DNA of 64,000 nt from assembly GCA_030248215.1 (NCBI GenBank), contig JASANG010002819.1:62001-126000 (forward strand), written 5' to 3'. This DNA comes from Enoplolaimus lenunculus (taxonomy: Eukaryota; Nematoda; Enoplea; Enoplida; Thoracostomopsidae). Each line of letters begins with the position of its first letter. Position 1 is the first letter of the stretch. Shown here one piece after another: positions 22,829 through 38,000 of this stretch. The translations under genes and the position numbers were made by a program. A model generated the notes under the pieces. That model was not told where the DNA came from. It saw nothing but the letters and a program-made list of their open reading frames with translations, and searched no databases.

Positions 22829-25800
22829 CTGAAAATTACGTTTTAAATATATTTGAAACAAAACACCATTACGAAGAAGTCTTGATTACGGTTAAAGACC
22901 TGTTTGGTTTAGCTGCCAACGAACTGTTCCTATTTGTTTTTACTGATGTTTAAAACGCCTCGACCTCAAAACAGTGACTACCACATTGTTATCCAAACTC
23001 AAATATTCCACCGTTAACGGAATCGTCACGCGTGACCTTTTAAAACCGTAGTGCTTAAAAAGGTCAAATATCTGGTTATGATAGTTCGTATAACCCTATT
23101 ATTTCAAAGTACAATTTCACATTTTACACTTAAAAATAGTCTATGCATGCTCATCTGAAAAACTAAATTAGCAAAATTCCGCAACTGCAAGACTCACTTT
23201 AGCAGAGCAAGTTTCTTTCGTTTTGCATAAAACACTGCACCAATAACGACAACAATTAAAATTGCGACGAAAACTAACGGCAGAATTAATTTCAGTTTCT
23301 TTGATCCTGAAAATTTTTACCGCAACTTAAACAACTACTTACAGGCCGTTCTTGAGGATAAAGCAAACAATCAGCCTTACTGCATAATCTTTAGCAGCCT
23401 ATCAATTCTACTTCTAGAGCTAATAATATGTCAGCCGTTTTTCGGTCTGGCTCCAACCAATCCAAGTTTCTAGGTACGCCATTGTCTCAAGCTTTCAACG
23501 AAGTTTCAAACTTTAGGCTATTAAAGGTGCTGGCAGCCACGTATTAGCTAAACCAACAAAACTTACCAGTATTTGCACTTGCAACCGGAGAACTCGAAAC
23601 CGGTTCTGCGTACTCGCAATAAGTACCAGTGAAATCAGGGCTACATTTGCATTTTGGTTCTGTACCATCCGCTGACGTAATACATGTACCGCCATTATGA
23701 CATCGGCACGGTGTCGGTGCAGGTAATGACAACAACGTGTCTAAAAGAGAAAACGTAAATTGAAACTCAACGATCTAAGTTTTGCAAACCTGGGCAAGTT
23801 TTCCGACTTATTTTGCTTGTTATTTATGGAATGTTTCATTATCAACAATGACAAGAGCCCACATTCTCAAGTAGCACCCATCACCAGATAGTGATAGTCT
23901 TGTAGTTTTTGAACAAATGAATCGCGAAGTTCGAATTTCAGCAAAATATTCGTATTTGTTTTTCCTACTTCTGTGCCAATTTTCAGATCCGCAATTGCAG
24001 CTCATCAGTTTGTAAATTTAACGCTGATATAGATACTATACCCAATATTGTGAATATGAGCCGAAGATCCTAGGCTTTGTATTTAGGTAAAGGACGTAGT
24101 TGCTTCGATTATGCTGGATGAATTGCTTATTGAGATCTGTGTTGCCCGTTTCAGTTTGCTATTTAGTTACTATAAACTAAGAATAACGAAGTTTAGATAC
24201 GGACATAAAATTGTAGGTATTCGAATCCTTGGAATTAGGAAATATTAGCGAAATTAGTTCCAAAAATACATATAAAATTACCAAATCTGTGACAGCTTTA
24301 AAAATGTTCAATGGAAAATGTTCCACAGCCAACCAGGTGCTCTAGCTTAAAATCAATGAATCTAGGGGGCGGTTCCATAAGGTAACAATGGAGGTCAGAA
24401 CTAGGACACTACAATTTTGTGGTTGTGGCTTACCTCCAGTACACGTTTCGCCATCCGGTTTCAAGCGTTCGCCCACTGGACAGGAACACACGGTTGCGCT
24501 GGCGGCCCTCAAAAGGCATAAATGCGAGCAACGGCGTAGCAAACATGGATTCAACGCTGAAATAATACTAATAATTAGCTGCAATTAAGTTTAATTTATT
24601 GAAGGACGCTTGATTCTACATGCTTTACGGTCGCTGTGTGGTACGGTTTGTAAAATTAACAAAAGTCTGGCTGGTTGGTTCGCCTGTATATCTGTTTATT
24701 TTGTTTGCTCATCGCTTGTTTTGTGTTTTTGATATTTCTACAGCATAAAGTAGTGATAAATGCTGTATGCCATTATTGACAATGTAACTGTACGTCTTAA
24801 CCAAGATCTTAGCCAATATTATGCACGGTCATGCTTTACCTTTCTATTACACGAACGAGAAGAGCACTAATCAGCCAATCAACAAACCAACCAGCAATAA
24901 AAAGTAAACAAACAAACAAACAAAAACAAACAAGTAGACACAAACAAACAAACGAACAAAAAACAAGCAAACAAATAAACAAACAAAAACACAAAAAACA
25001 CAAGCAAAATCAATCAAACATATAAACACGTTACGTAGCAGTTACTTGACGTCCAGGTAGCGTTCTGTTTGATCTGATTGCGGACGTAAACGGCATTTGC
25101 ACCGGTGAATCCTTGACGCACCTCGTGTTGCCGGCCATTTCCAAATTTATCTATCGCACGCAAGACACCGTCATCTGGCGACAAAACATAAATCCAGTTT
25201 TCGAATACATCAATATTTGTTGGGTTGTTCAATTCTGGAACAATGCAAAAATAAGATCGACGCATGCTTAGCTTTGAAAGTCTACCTCAATTTTAACAAA
25301 CACAACAGACGGAGCTCCGAAATGATTTTTCACCAATGTACCCACAGTAACACGAACTGGTTTGCTATAGATTGCCAAATCTCAAACATACAACTTTTGT
25401 TCTCTTGCAGACTGCAGGTGCAGCGTACCTCTTTTCCATAAAGCAAAATCAATGTTTTATTCAGTATACAACCAGAAGTTTGCCTCCGGCTTTTTACAAA
25501 GTCTACCTCAGACCCCAGCAGAAGTTGTGCCGGAAGTTTCGGCCATTTTGATAGTTAAACGAGAAGATTTAACAACACCTTTCATAATAGTTGCAAAATT
25601 AGCAAATTAAACATAATTTTAACTACCTAATTTCATCTGACCTCCGGTTTCACATAGAGCTCCGGCTCCGGCAAATTTTGTTGAATTCCGGCTCAGGCGC
25701 GGGTATTTTTCAACTGCGGTTGCGCTCTGGTTTTAAATCAACTTCAGTTACCGACTCAAGTAAGTTAGTTGGTAAAGATTTAAGGCCGATTTCCGAAACT

Positions 25801-28800
25801 GAAACAATAACTTAAAAACAAACCAGACGTTATCTGCTTAAAAACACACCAGACGTTATCTGCTTAAAAACATACCAGACGTTATCTGCTTTCGATCGTC
25901 TCCGTTAGGCAAAACGCTATAAATAGCATTTAGTTTGGGATCCGCCCAATAAATGCGGTCGTCTTTAGCATAGTCGATAGCTAACGACACCGGATATTCG
26001 ACTAGATCTTTGACCAGCGTGATCCGGTGCGATCCGTCCATTTCGGCACGCTCGATTTTAGGCGACATGCCAGTGTCAGCCCAGAACACGAACCTGTAAA
26101 CTAGACGTTTAACACCATTTCTATTATTTCAAACAATAGACGTTTGCCCAAAGTGATTTGACTTCGAGAATTTCTTGCATATTTCTGCTTCTTATATCTG
26201 CTTGATCATAGCTCATGTACCACGTACAACGTAAAACCAACGTGTTAAAGGCGCTTTCCTCTACTGATTGGGGACAGCAAAAAGAATCTCAACTCATAAC
26301 GTACAAATCGATCGGAAGATCTGTAATTGATTACGCCTGCCCGGTTTGGTCAACCAATGTTTCCGACTCAAACCTCAAAAAGATCCAGACTAGTCAGAAC
26401 GCCGCCCTCAGAATCGCTACGGGTAGCCACAAAATGGCACGCGAATCTCACATACACCAGGAGTGTGAAATGCTCAGAGTGAAAACGCACTGTGATATGT
26501 TATCGGCTCAATTCCTAGCTCGCTGCTCCTCAATTGATCACCCTTGCAACGTCTTCTTCAACCCTCCGCCAAATGACAGACAAATGAAACATACACTATC
26601 ATCAAAACACCTACCCAAAATAGAAGAAATCTCACAAAGCCTACCGAATACTCTAAATCATACAACGGATCATAGGAAAGTCCACACGCAGCTGCATACG
26701 GACTTTGTGAGACGAGAAATTGAAGAACTGATGATCAACCCAGTGCTGGGAGAAAAGCCCCCGAAAATCAACCAAAGCGAGATGACGCTGACCAGAAGAC
26801 ATCGCACCTGGCTAAGCCAACTCCGATCTGGTAACTCCACACTACTCAACTCGTACAACAACCATATCAACCCAGCAATTGCAAATGAGTGTGAAAAGTG
26901 CAATATGGAGGGGCACACAACCCAACATCTATTCAACTACCCAGCATGTCCGACAACACTCACCGTAATGGATCTATGGAACAACCCGCGTGAAACAGCC
27001 TACTTCTTGTTTCAATAACCCGAAAGCAGTTTCGTTATGGGCAATGCAAACAAACAAAACCACCACTGTGATTTGGCGAAAAGTTTCATATCATTCGATT
27101 CGGCCCTGAGCCGAACAATACATGAGTTGCCGCAGCACTGACAATATTGTCTGCTGCAACTAGGCTTACGAGCGTCAAAAAAGGAATTAATCAAAATGCA
27201 AAAATGAAATCCCTCATGGGTATCAACCAAAATACACATGTGTTCAGAACACGACACACTCATTGCAACCTATTTTAAATTGCGAGTCAGCCCTTATTCT
27301 AAGAAATAAAAACGACACATCTTAACTTACCCTATGTCCGGAGCGACTACAATATTTCTTGGTTCATCCAAATCTGATTGTATCAGAGGTTTTCGGTAAC
27401 GGCCATCGATACGTGCAATGTAAATGACACCTGCGCCGGGGACCAAAGGCAGCGGATCACGGCCGTTTGAGTCACGTTTGACACGAAAAAACGATGAACT
27501 ACCAGTCGGACGCACTGCTGTGATGTACATATTTCTGAAATACATACAACACGAAGACTGAACACAATATTACGCAGGCGCTAAGCATGTGCATAAAACA
27601 CAAGATACACTGGGCGCATTAAGTTATTACTGTTATTTTGAGTATCTAATGAATGGCACTATATTTTTTGACGGTTTTAATTACTTCCGGCGCCGTGCAA
27701 CAATGTGCAGCAATGTAGCATCATGCGCAATTTGCCATTTGGCACCGTAAACCAACTTGTAAATTATTCCGCGCAACACAAATAAAACTGAATTTCAAGT
27801 ATGCCGCGCGGCGACTTTCGAGAATTAACGTGATTTGAAGACACATTGAACATCGACATTTCGAACGCAAATTGTGGCGTCTGGTTGTCTTGGTGCCACC
27901 ACTCTGGGTGAGGGTCGTTATATAACATTTACTAGATAATATGGTCGTTGGCCTGCTGCAAGCCACCGATCATGGTAAAATTGGGTAGCTACTTTACCAT
28001 AGACAGCCAAAAATATAGTTTTTTTGCAAATAGATCTTTGGCGAACACGGAATCTGCGTGGCATGCCATCTACACGGACGGCTAGGATCATCAGAAAAGC
28101 GAGACTTTGTATGCCCATTAAAACGACCCTTTCCAAAGAACTTTGAATGAAGACTAAAAAGACGTGAAGCCGCTTAGAAATAAAGGACGAAACTGAAAAA
28201 TTGGACGTCGGACTCAAACTCTGAAAGGAAGATGTAGGACCTTCGGTCGAGCGCTACCACCAATTCTTTCACTGATTATAGTGAGGTTTACATTCTATCA
28301 GTGTCCAATTAATTTTCACGGACTAAGTTTGTTGTCGGAATCCAAGATAACTGCTAAGATGTTGTTTAGCAATCTACTGTGTGGTAGGCTAACTTCTAAG
28401 TTCTAGTTACATAGCTTGCTGACTATCGTTCACGTATTTGCTTGACAGTAGCTTCATGTGAGAACCAGAGGCGCCTAGTCAGTAACCCAACCGGCCCGAC
28501 TTCAAACACGGGCCCAGGAGTCTAAAATATATGGAAGTTATTGAGCTGGCAAACAAATACATAATGAAAGTAACGGCTAACCCTGCTGCCTTAGGTGAGA
28601 TCCTGGCTCTATGGCTAAGCACATCACCGTCCATTGACCTGTTAACTGCTCCACTGAAAATGCAACAGTTGAATAGAACTCATCCGATAATTCAATGAAA
28701 TGGCAAGAATCAGAACTTAGCTAGAGCCCTGAATTAAATACCTTCCAACCCAGTCAATTGCCAGTCCTTGCGGGATCAAATCCAACAATTTGAAATCAAT

Positions 28801-28974
28801 ATCCACCGGTTGGCCTTGTAGCGTTTGTTCGATGCCCTCATCGTTTTGTATCAGTTGTGAACGACGAATACTGCTTGCAGCCGGACCCTCAGTAGATGCG
28901 CCGCCGGAACTCACCCAATAGATTACATCTGAAATGTTGTATCATAATAATAATAATAATAATAACAATAATAA

Positions 28975-29018
<44 letters not shown>

Positions 29019-32000
29019 CAACAACAACAATAATAATAATAAGCGCCTAATTGTTATTAAAAAGTGTGAACACGATAACTAAGGTATAATAGGTTCTAGG
29101 AGCAGAATCGGACACCAAACCAAACAGTATTAAAACGCAAATGATTCTAAGATGAAAAATAAAATATAAATCTCACTATCAACTGGATCAAAATCAACAG
29201 CAACTACACGTGCGTTCTTTTCGCCAGCGAGTGCTTTTCGGTTCAGTTGAGCTGGGTTGTTGATTGAAAACTCGGCAACGTCGTCGCCCGTTGCAATGTA
29301 AAACCCGGGCGGATCTGAAACATTTTAGATCGTTCTGTAGTCAGTTTCGGTAAAACGTTAATATTACACGAAATGCAACTTGCAGGACGGTGTGTAACCT
29401 ACAATATCAACAGATCCTAGTCCGGATTCAACCCTTCACCGAATGTAAAACCGATCAGTGTTTTTGGTGCCACCACGGCAACTTGTGTGGTCCAGATTTA
29501 TTATCTATTAACCTTGGGAAATGGCGAAAGGCGCAAAATTATTGATCCAAAGAAGTTCTTGGGGCGAAATTTTTCACTGTCAGAAACGCTCTGCTAATAA
29601 CATGAATAGACATCGGAGAAGGGGACACACCGACATTGTTTACCCTGTTAATTGAAGTCAGGACAATTTGATTTACCTTCAGCACGACAGTCGCGACCTT
29701 TCATGCGCCCAACTGTTGCAGCATCAATGTAACCTTCTTTGCATCGGCAACTGTAAGCGCCTTCGGTATTCAAACACAACTGAGAGCATGTATCGTTATG
29801 CAAAGAACATTCGTCAATATCTTGAAATAAACATGGAGACAATACAGTAACGGACAGAAATAAGCGTGGCGTAGCCGTAATTGCGTCTCCACGTTAACGC
29901 TAGTTATTTTATAACCGCGTTTTCCCTTTACACAACAGATAGTTTTAGCAATTAATCCACAAACTGTTCCAAAAATGGTAATCAGTAATTGAATCTTAAA
30001 AAATTGCACCAGAGTTACAAAACAACTCGCTGAAGGGCACAACACTTTAAATTTCGCTACCGGGAGTACTTGAACCTATGCAAAAATTCTGCCAGACAGA
30101 CCTCGGGCAATACTTTGTCAGTCATATACCTACAATATAATAGCACCTGGCTATTCGCCAGTCCAATGCTAAGTAAAATCCCAGTAGGTTTTACAGTAGT
30201 CGACTGCATCACAATTAGGTCACAATTTCTGTAGCCCAGGGCTATCACGAGGTCATTTTCAAAACGAGAACGTGATAGCAAAAGGCTACAAGAGATTTCT
30301 CCTATAGCACAGGGCTATCAAGTGTCAGCGCCTTCCTCGAAACTCGTGATAGTCCTGGCCTATCACAAACCTCCTCAAATTCAACCACACTCAACACATA
30401 CAGAAACACAATACAAACGCACACGCAAATTAACACACAAACAACACACAGAACATCAAGTTATAGATCTTACATTATGCAAACATTGCTTTTAGCCCTG
30501 AACTAGGGCAAATTTTGTGGCACCGTTCGATTTTCAAAATTTTGAGATAGATAGAAAATTTTCAAGTCGGAATATATTAATTTTGTGCCCGAGATCATGT
30601 AAATATTCATACGCCTAGACGCTGGTCTATGTATAGAACAGGGCCAGATACGCGAAGACTAAACAGCTGACCTATTGCTAGCCCCATATTTGATCTCGTT
30701 TGTAACAGTTTTCTTTCATAATAGCAGTAAATTTATAAATTTTATGGTGCGGACGCGTTGAAAAGCTTTAAGTAGACTTAAAATATATTACGAACACGAC
30801 ACACTTTTACCTTGACACCCTTAACGCCTCAAACATACTCCAGAGCAATCGAGAAGGGCAGAGGATTAAAATTCGAAAATGCAGTTTGTTTGTATCACCA
30901 AGTTTCATAACACACACAATTTTTGGTACATCTATTTGCGAATAAACATTCTACTCACTGTCTTGGAGAATACTTCAGGAATCTCCTTATTTAAATCAAC
31001 TTCGATAACTCCATTGTTCGCCTTTTTCGCGTTATTTAGCAATGCCTGTTGTGATTCGAGGTTACAAGGTGAAATGTTGTGGTACGCCTGTGCTACCACG
31101 GTTTCGAGGAAATCGCTGACACGTGATAGACCTGGGCTATAGCAGAATTTGAGGCACCGTTGTCAAAATTGTTATGAACGGCCACAATATTTACGAGACA
31201 TGGCATAAAGCTTACCAACACACTTCTTTTTCCAACGTGCATCCGGTTTGAATCCATCGTTACACGTACAGATATATCCGCCTTTGGGCAGTGGAACACA
31301 ATTTTGCGAACAACCGCCGTTATTGATCGTACAATTAGTCTTTGCATCGTCTGAAAAGCAAGAAAAACTAAAATAATGATTTGAGACATACAACCCGACA
31401 GAAACTTATTAACGGTGCTTTGGCTAGATTAGAGAGAAAAATGTGTGCATTATAGAAAGCGAAAACAAGCCCTGGCGATAGCAACTGTACAACAAACAAC
31501 AATTTCAACAACGTACGACATCCTGCTTCATCAGATTTATCACCACAGTCGTCACTGCTGTCACAAACAGCCGATGCTGGTACGCATTTGCGATTTGAAC
31601 ATTTAAATTCTGTAAATACGGACGTAATAAAATTGAAATTCTTTACCGCCAAACGTATCTGACCGACGTACAATTCAACTGACAACTTAAACTGTGGTGT
31701 AATAGACTTAGTTTATTATTTATTCAACACAAAAATCACAATCTCTTAGATTTGACAATAAAACAAGTAATACAAAACACACAACTAAGATCTTACAAAT
31801 CGATCGATACAGTCAAACGGCAATGATGCTGATGATGAACCGCCGCATTTCAGGGAGAATATTTGAAGTTTCAAGTAAAATTATATTGTCACATTGTTAT
31901 CAAATACCTAGTGTAACACCGTTCACAATATGTAGTACCACATTCTTCCGTCATTACATTTGACAGCATTGAACCATTTCTCTCATAAAACGTGGCGCAA

Positions 32001-35000
32001 TAGTTTCTAAGTATTTCGATGCCTTCAGTCGTCGTGCGGCTCAACACGAAATACACCACACAACGCTTTCTAAAGTAAACCAATCACTAACCGTCAGCAT
32101 TGCAATAGTGCGTTTCTTGTTTCATACACTGATGCAACGTTTCGTCTGTATTATCACCCGGACCGCAATCATTTTTGCCATCGCACAACTGACTCGCATA
32201 CAGACACCGTGAGCGTGCAAAATGACATCGGAAACGTTCTGGTGGTGGACAATTGCGTTCAACTGAAATACACAAACACACAAACGTTGAATATAATTAT
32301 GTAACCACATAGCAGATTAATAATGTAAAAATATAGTAGAATAATAATGCAATACTATAGCAGATAGCGGTGGACTTCTTGCCGAAATATGAAACATCGA
32401 TAGTAAAGCAAGGAACGATACTAATTATCAAATATTGATTCCCAAACCAGAAACCAGTAACAGTAGCAAAATAACACGATAAGTACTTTCAAAATATTAT
32501 TACGCATGATATGTGAGTGGCGCCGCGCTGCAAAGTAGTAAATACTGTATGCCTATGGACAGCAATATGCTTGTTGCTGAATGACACAGAAACAACGCAG
32601 CTTCGCCGATGACAAGATAAAATAACGAATTGGTTAACAACAGAGTGTAACCGAAATTTCGATTCCGATTAGTATTCCGATTCAAAACGAGTTCCGATTC
32701 CGATACCGATTGTACAATCAATCGGAATCGAAATTCTGAAATTTTAATTTTAATCCTACTTGTGATACGTTAAAAATTCAGTATCGTTTATCTATTATAC
32801 CGTTTTCGAAAGTAAACTAATCAATAATAATTGATTGTTGTTTAGCTTTCTAGAAACAGAAATCGTCTGCCAATATGTTCATGCTACGTTTTTGAAGATT
32901 GTTGCCAGCCTAAGGACACCCTAAATCAATATTTTGTCAATACAAAATATCCGTACGGCCACAATATTTCTAATTCCGATACCGATTACAATTCCGGTCC
33001 TGATTCGCATTCCGGCATAATCTAGTTCCGCTTTGCACCCTCTTTAATAGTTGTTTAAATGACATAATTGTTTATTAACTATATGCATTATAAAACTCAT
33101 GTGTGTTAAAATTTAAAACAAAGCCCGTGTGACTTCGGTAAGATTTGTCCGGTTAGTTGTTATCCGGCCAATAGCATTTAGATAAATTTCTGCGACGTTT
33201 GCGGAAGGTTTACGCAAAAGTTTTACGAGCGAATGTATTCCAAAATTTGACTAATGGCTGATTTTTTCATTCTTATGAACTTACAGCATTCTGCATTGTC
33301 TTCATCGCTGCCATCTCCACAATCATCTTCACCATCACACATAAATCTACGTCCGATACAAACCTGAAACAGGAAATACATCGACTGAACAAAATGGAAT
33401 CGTATTACCCAGAACCAGCACGCAATGGCTGATGCAAATGGCCATTTCGAATAAGATATGCTTCAAAAACCACCACAGCCAGACAAATAGGCACAGTCAG
33501 CAATACACCAATGCTAGGATTTAACCATTCAACCGAAATTCCTATTAAAAGAAGTAGCTGCGTTCAAATTAGAATAAAACCGTCCAATAGAACACATTAG
33601 CTTACTTCAGATAGCAATATTATGTTTGATCATTACACGTTAGTCAACGGACGTAGTGAGGAATTTTAAAAGGGGAGAGGTACGTTGTATAAAAATTTGC
33701 GAGGAAGTTGGTCCAGTGTTACCAACTAAACAATTCTTCAAAATTCTTAGACAGAAATCACAGAGGTGCAGCTTGACCACTAAATGCCTTTATGGCTACG
33801 CCCTTGTCACAGTCAGAAGGTCATTTTGCTCTTACCCCTGTTCCACACTGAAATTCTCGGTTAGGCAAACATTTTCTACTGTAACGCGCACAAGAATATT
33901 CGTCAGACGCATTTGTACAATCTTTTCGGCGATCGCAAAAGTACGACGCTTCAATGCAGGTGCCGTCTTCAATACATTTAAGCTGAAAATGATTATAACG
34001 CAACTTATGATGCCTTCGCCTAAATGAAATATGTACACAAACGGTGAATTAAAAACTGAGTCACTAGATGCGGAGTCTGATTTAAATGGGTGTAGTCAGT
34101 ATTTTGGAAACAGAAGGGTAACGTTTTATAAAAAATTTAAAGCGGTTTCTTATGTTACAAATTGAAGCCGTGTCTTAAAACCCTCTACAAAGTAGCAAAC
34201 AATGTTTGACCCTTGAAGCCAAATCCTGACTAATCCCTTGTCTGGGTACCTTTCCTGCAGGACACGTTCGGCCTTCACAATCACCTTCGTCTTCCCCTCC
34301 ACGACAATCGTGAGCGCCGTCACAAATAAACTTTTGACGAATGCATTTTCCGTCGCGGCATCGAAACTCGCTTTCCGAACAAGGACGTGACGTGCCTGCT
34401 AAAATCAAACAATTAAATATTTGGTCCCTAATTAGGATTCTAATAGCCATAGAAAATTGTAGTTCGTATAGCAGATTACCAAAATATTAAACTTATATTT
34501 CCTATAAGGCACAGCGCTGCTTTGCTACTACAACTGACGACGTCCGTCAGCCGTCAATGATCACTAACCGCATTCATGCGATTCTTCATCCGAATTATCA
34601 CCACAATCGTCTTCACCATCACACATCCATCGTTTTGGAATGCATTTGCCTGACGTTTGACACATAAAATCGCCAGTCTCATCACAAGGCGGGCATCGCT
34701 CTTTTTCTTCGTCTGAATTGTCCCTAGAAATAAAACGAAAAAGGGTTCCGGTAACGTAAAATACGCGAAATCAAACAATGGTTACACACGAGGAGTGTAT
34801 CGATCGATCAATTTAAAAGTATCATCGCCGCAAAACTAACTTACCGACAATCATCGTTGCCATTGCAATACGCCCAGTTCGGAATGCATCGATATGAACT
34901 TTTGCAACGCGTCCAGCCTAATGGACATTCGCGGTCCTCTAAATCAATAACAATATCCTTTGGATTATGTTGATTATTCACTGTTTTCGGGCGGAAATAC

Positions 35001-38000
35001 TCGTTAAATTGACAAATAGGTCAGATACAAACGAACGCATAACCATGTCACTTATTACAAACTCGCAAATTTGCAATGTGATAACTTTTTCGATAAGGTT
35101 TTTTATAAGCAGAATTTATTAAGCCTGATAATTAGACTCACCTTTGGTCAACCAGTAAAACATAAAATAAATTATTTGGCAGCTTAAAAATGTCCATTAA
35201 TTGGTAGTTGTAACACTCTATCTAGAGACAGTAGCACGGGACCGTCTCTAGCCTAGGGAAGGTTTACGACTGCTTAGCCTAATAAAACCAAAAACTAAAC
35301 AGCCAACAGCGTTGGAGTGAATTCTTACTGCATTCTGATGGCTCATCCGAATTATCACCACAATCATCGTCTGCGTCACATTTCCACGCCTTTGGAATAC
35401 ATTTCCCATTACCGCATGTAAATTGTTCAGGAGTGCAATTGCCGGTGTCTGAAATGAGTGAAGAAATGGCGTAATAATAATTTGAACGCATTACTTTTAA
35501 ACCCATTTAAAATAAGCCCTACACCAGAAGCAGGGTGCGACCGTATGTCAAAATGTAGGATACAGGAATCGGGGCCGGATAGCGAATTTTACAGGAACCA
35601 GAACCAAATTTCAACCATATATTACGTCAAAATATAACAGCCTCTTGACGCATCACACAATTTCTTGTGTCTACAAGGCTATATTCGTTCCAAAATCATG
35701 GAATTTTCAAAACAATATTTTACACAACTATTAATTCTGATAAAGCAGCACTAAGCCGTTACGTGTTACTATCCAAAGTTGAACACCTCACAAAGGGAAA
35801 GAAAACATAATACAGATAAAAGTCTAGATTGTATGTAAAAATTAAATATTGTGCTTACTGTAAAATTCCTGTATCCGGTACGTTTATATAGCATTTGCAA
35901 CCGGAGCCACATGTCAGTTTATGGCCGGATATTAAACCGGAACCGGATAACCGGTCGCACCTTGACAAAGTGAGTGTTTGCAAAACTGGCAAAAACGCTA
36001 ATTTTGTTTCACTACATGCTATTTTATATTGTTATGACGAACAGCGTGCGTTTCGACTTGTTACCATTTATTTTTAACCATGTCTAATCACGCTAAGGCA
36101 ATGCAAGCCAAGCAATATTCTGTACCCAAACAAACAATTACAAATTACGTCCTTATACAAACCCTCAAAATAATTATAAAAAGGTATAGCGTCACCCTTA
36201 ATCTCTTAGCCAGAATTGAACAGCGAAGAAATACGGCGAAACTCTAATTTAATTATAGTAGACTGTTGAAAAATAGTTTTCAATGACTAAAACCAAAGAG
36301 TCGATGATGACTACTGACCAAAAGTGGCGTATCCAAAAAGTACCAGAGCGCGTTGCGCTTTTCTCCTCCCCTTCACTTTTCGGGGGTCTATCTCGCATTT
36401 AGTCTGATGAAATATATAGCAAAAATTTTAAAATATAACAAAAGGATCAAGATCAGTTAATTTTTCCGTATTAAATTTATCCAAATGACATCGAAGTTCG
36501 GCAGTTTCTGAGTACATACTACTGACAGATAGAGATTTTAAAATAGAAAATTTCGAAACATGTACAAAAATGACAAGGATTACTATCGATATAACGGGTA
36601 TTTGCAAAATGCATTGTTCGGCTTCGGACTCGACAAATAAACACTGGACTCGGATTCGGGCAAATCGTGGATTCCTTACCACTCTGGAGCGCTGGGGGGT
36701 CGGACAAAAACGCAACGCGCGTTAGGTACTGATTTCTACACACAACATATAAAGTTGCACCGCCTTGTCTCTATGAGTATCATCCACTCTTGCTAAAACT
36801 CACGACAAATCTTTTTGTCTTCGTCCGAATTATCACCACAATCATCATCGTCATCGCAAAGAAACCGTCTCGGCAAACACCGGCCAGTTGAGTTGCACTT
36901 GAACGACCACGGTTCGCATGGTCGATCTGAAGTAGCCAACTCAAAAATATACGTAATATCCTTCCCAGGGAAAGTAAAATTATATTTTTAAAACATGTAT
37001 TCTGAGCATAGCAAAATTTTAACTTTTAAATATGACCATGGTATGGTGCTGTGCAATCTATTGTAGGAGACGACGAAAATATCGGCTGTGCAACTAATTT
37101 TAGTGCTAACTTGAAAGTTTCAAAACTATCTAAATTTGTTAGTGCTGTTGTGCCTGGTCGGTTTATTTTAACAATAATTATGTACCATTAGTACAATCAC
37201 ATAGGCAACAACAGACGTTCAATATAAGTTCAAACGGTCGTCGCACGACAAGTTGATGTATTCTCTCTTTGTCTCTACGGATCCAGGATAGTGGTATAAC
37301 TTCGCAAATTTTTGTGTTAGACGCCAGCTGCAAAAAGAACAACAACGTTAAACGTACCACAATCGCTTTCATCAGAGCCATCAGGACAGTCAGGATGTCG
37401 ATCGCAAACCAAAAACGGTCGAGTGCAGTTGAAATCTTTGCATTGAAATTCGCCAACTCGGCAAACAGCTGGCGCTAAAACGCATAAAAATAAAATGTCT
37501 ACCGTACAACAAAAATGTTGCACTCGAGAAATAGCTGAGTTAAAATACCAGTTGAAGACAAAAACACAATTCGTTCGGTATAAGTTTTCAATGATTTGAC
37601 CCCTAACCCCTTTGGATACATGCCAACAAGCTACACTTGCATGTTAAAATTTTAAAGATAACGTAAATAAATCAGATTAAAAATGTTAAACTTACGGCAC
37701 GTTTCATCTTCGTCAGAGCCGTCCTTGCAATCTTTTTGACGATCACACCGCCACGTCAATGGAATACATCGCTGAAATAGAAACTCGATGTATGTACAAG
37801 CGGTTTAGGTACGCAAAAATTGAAAGCGATGGCTACAAAAATTTAACCTGTTAAAAACCTAGAAATTGTTAATTCACTGGAAGTAGGAACTTGCCGGTAT
37901 CCAACCAAACACGAAAAAAGCGTCCGAACTACTGACAAATGTGTATCGTTCTATACCAAAAGAAAATCCACTGCCTATGTGAGCACCTCTTTTTTGACAA

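Noticed and set aside
24831-25025. Lysine/glutamine/asparagine-rich open frame
   Set aside because: It is a translation of the CAAA simple repeat.
27721-28217. Overlapping open frames of 81 and 99 residues on the - strand within an LRP2 intron
   Set aside because: No recognisable motif or splice continuity with LRP2; possibly repeat debris, too weak to annotate.
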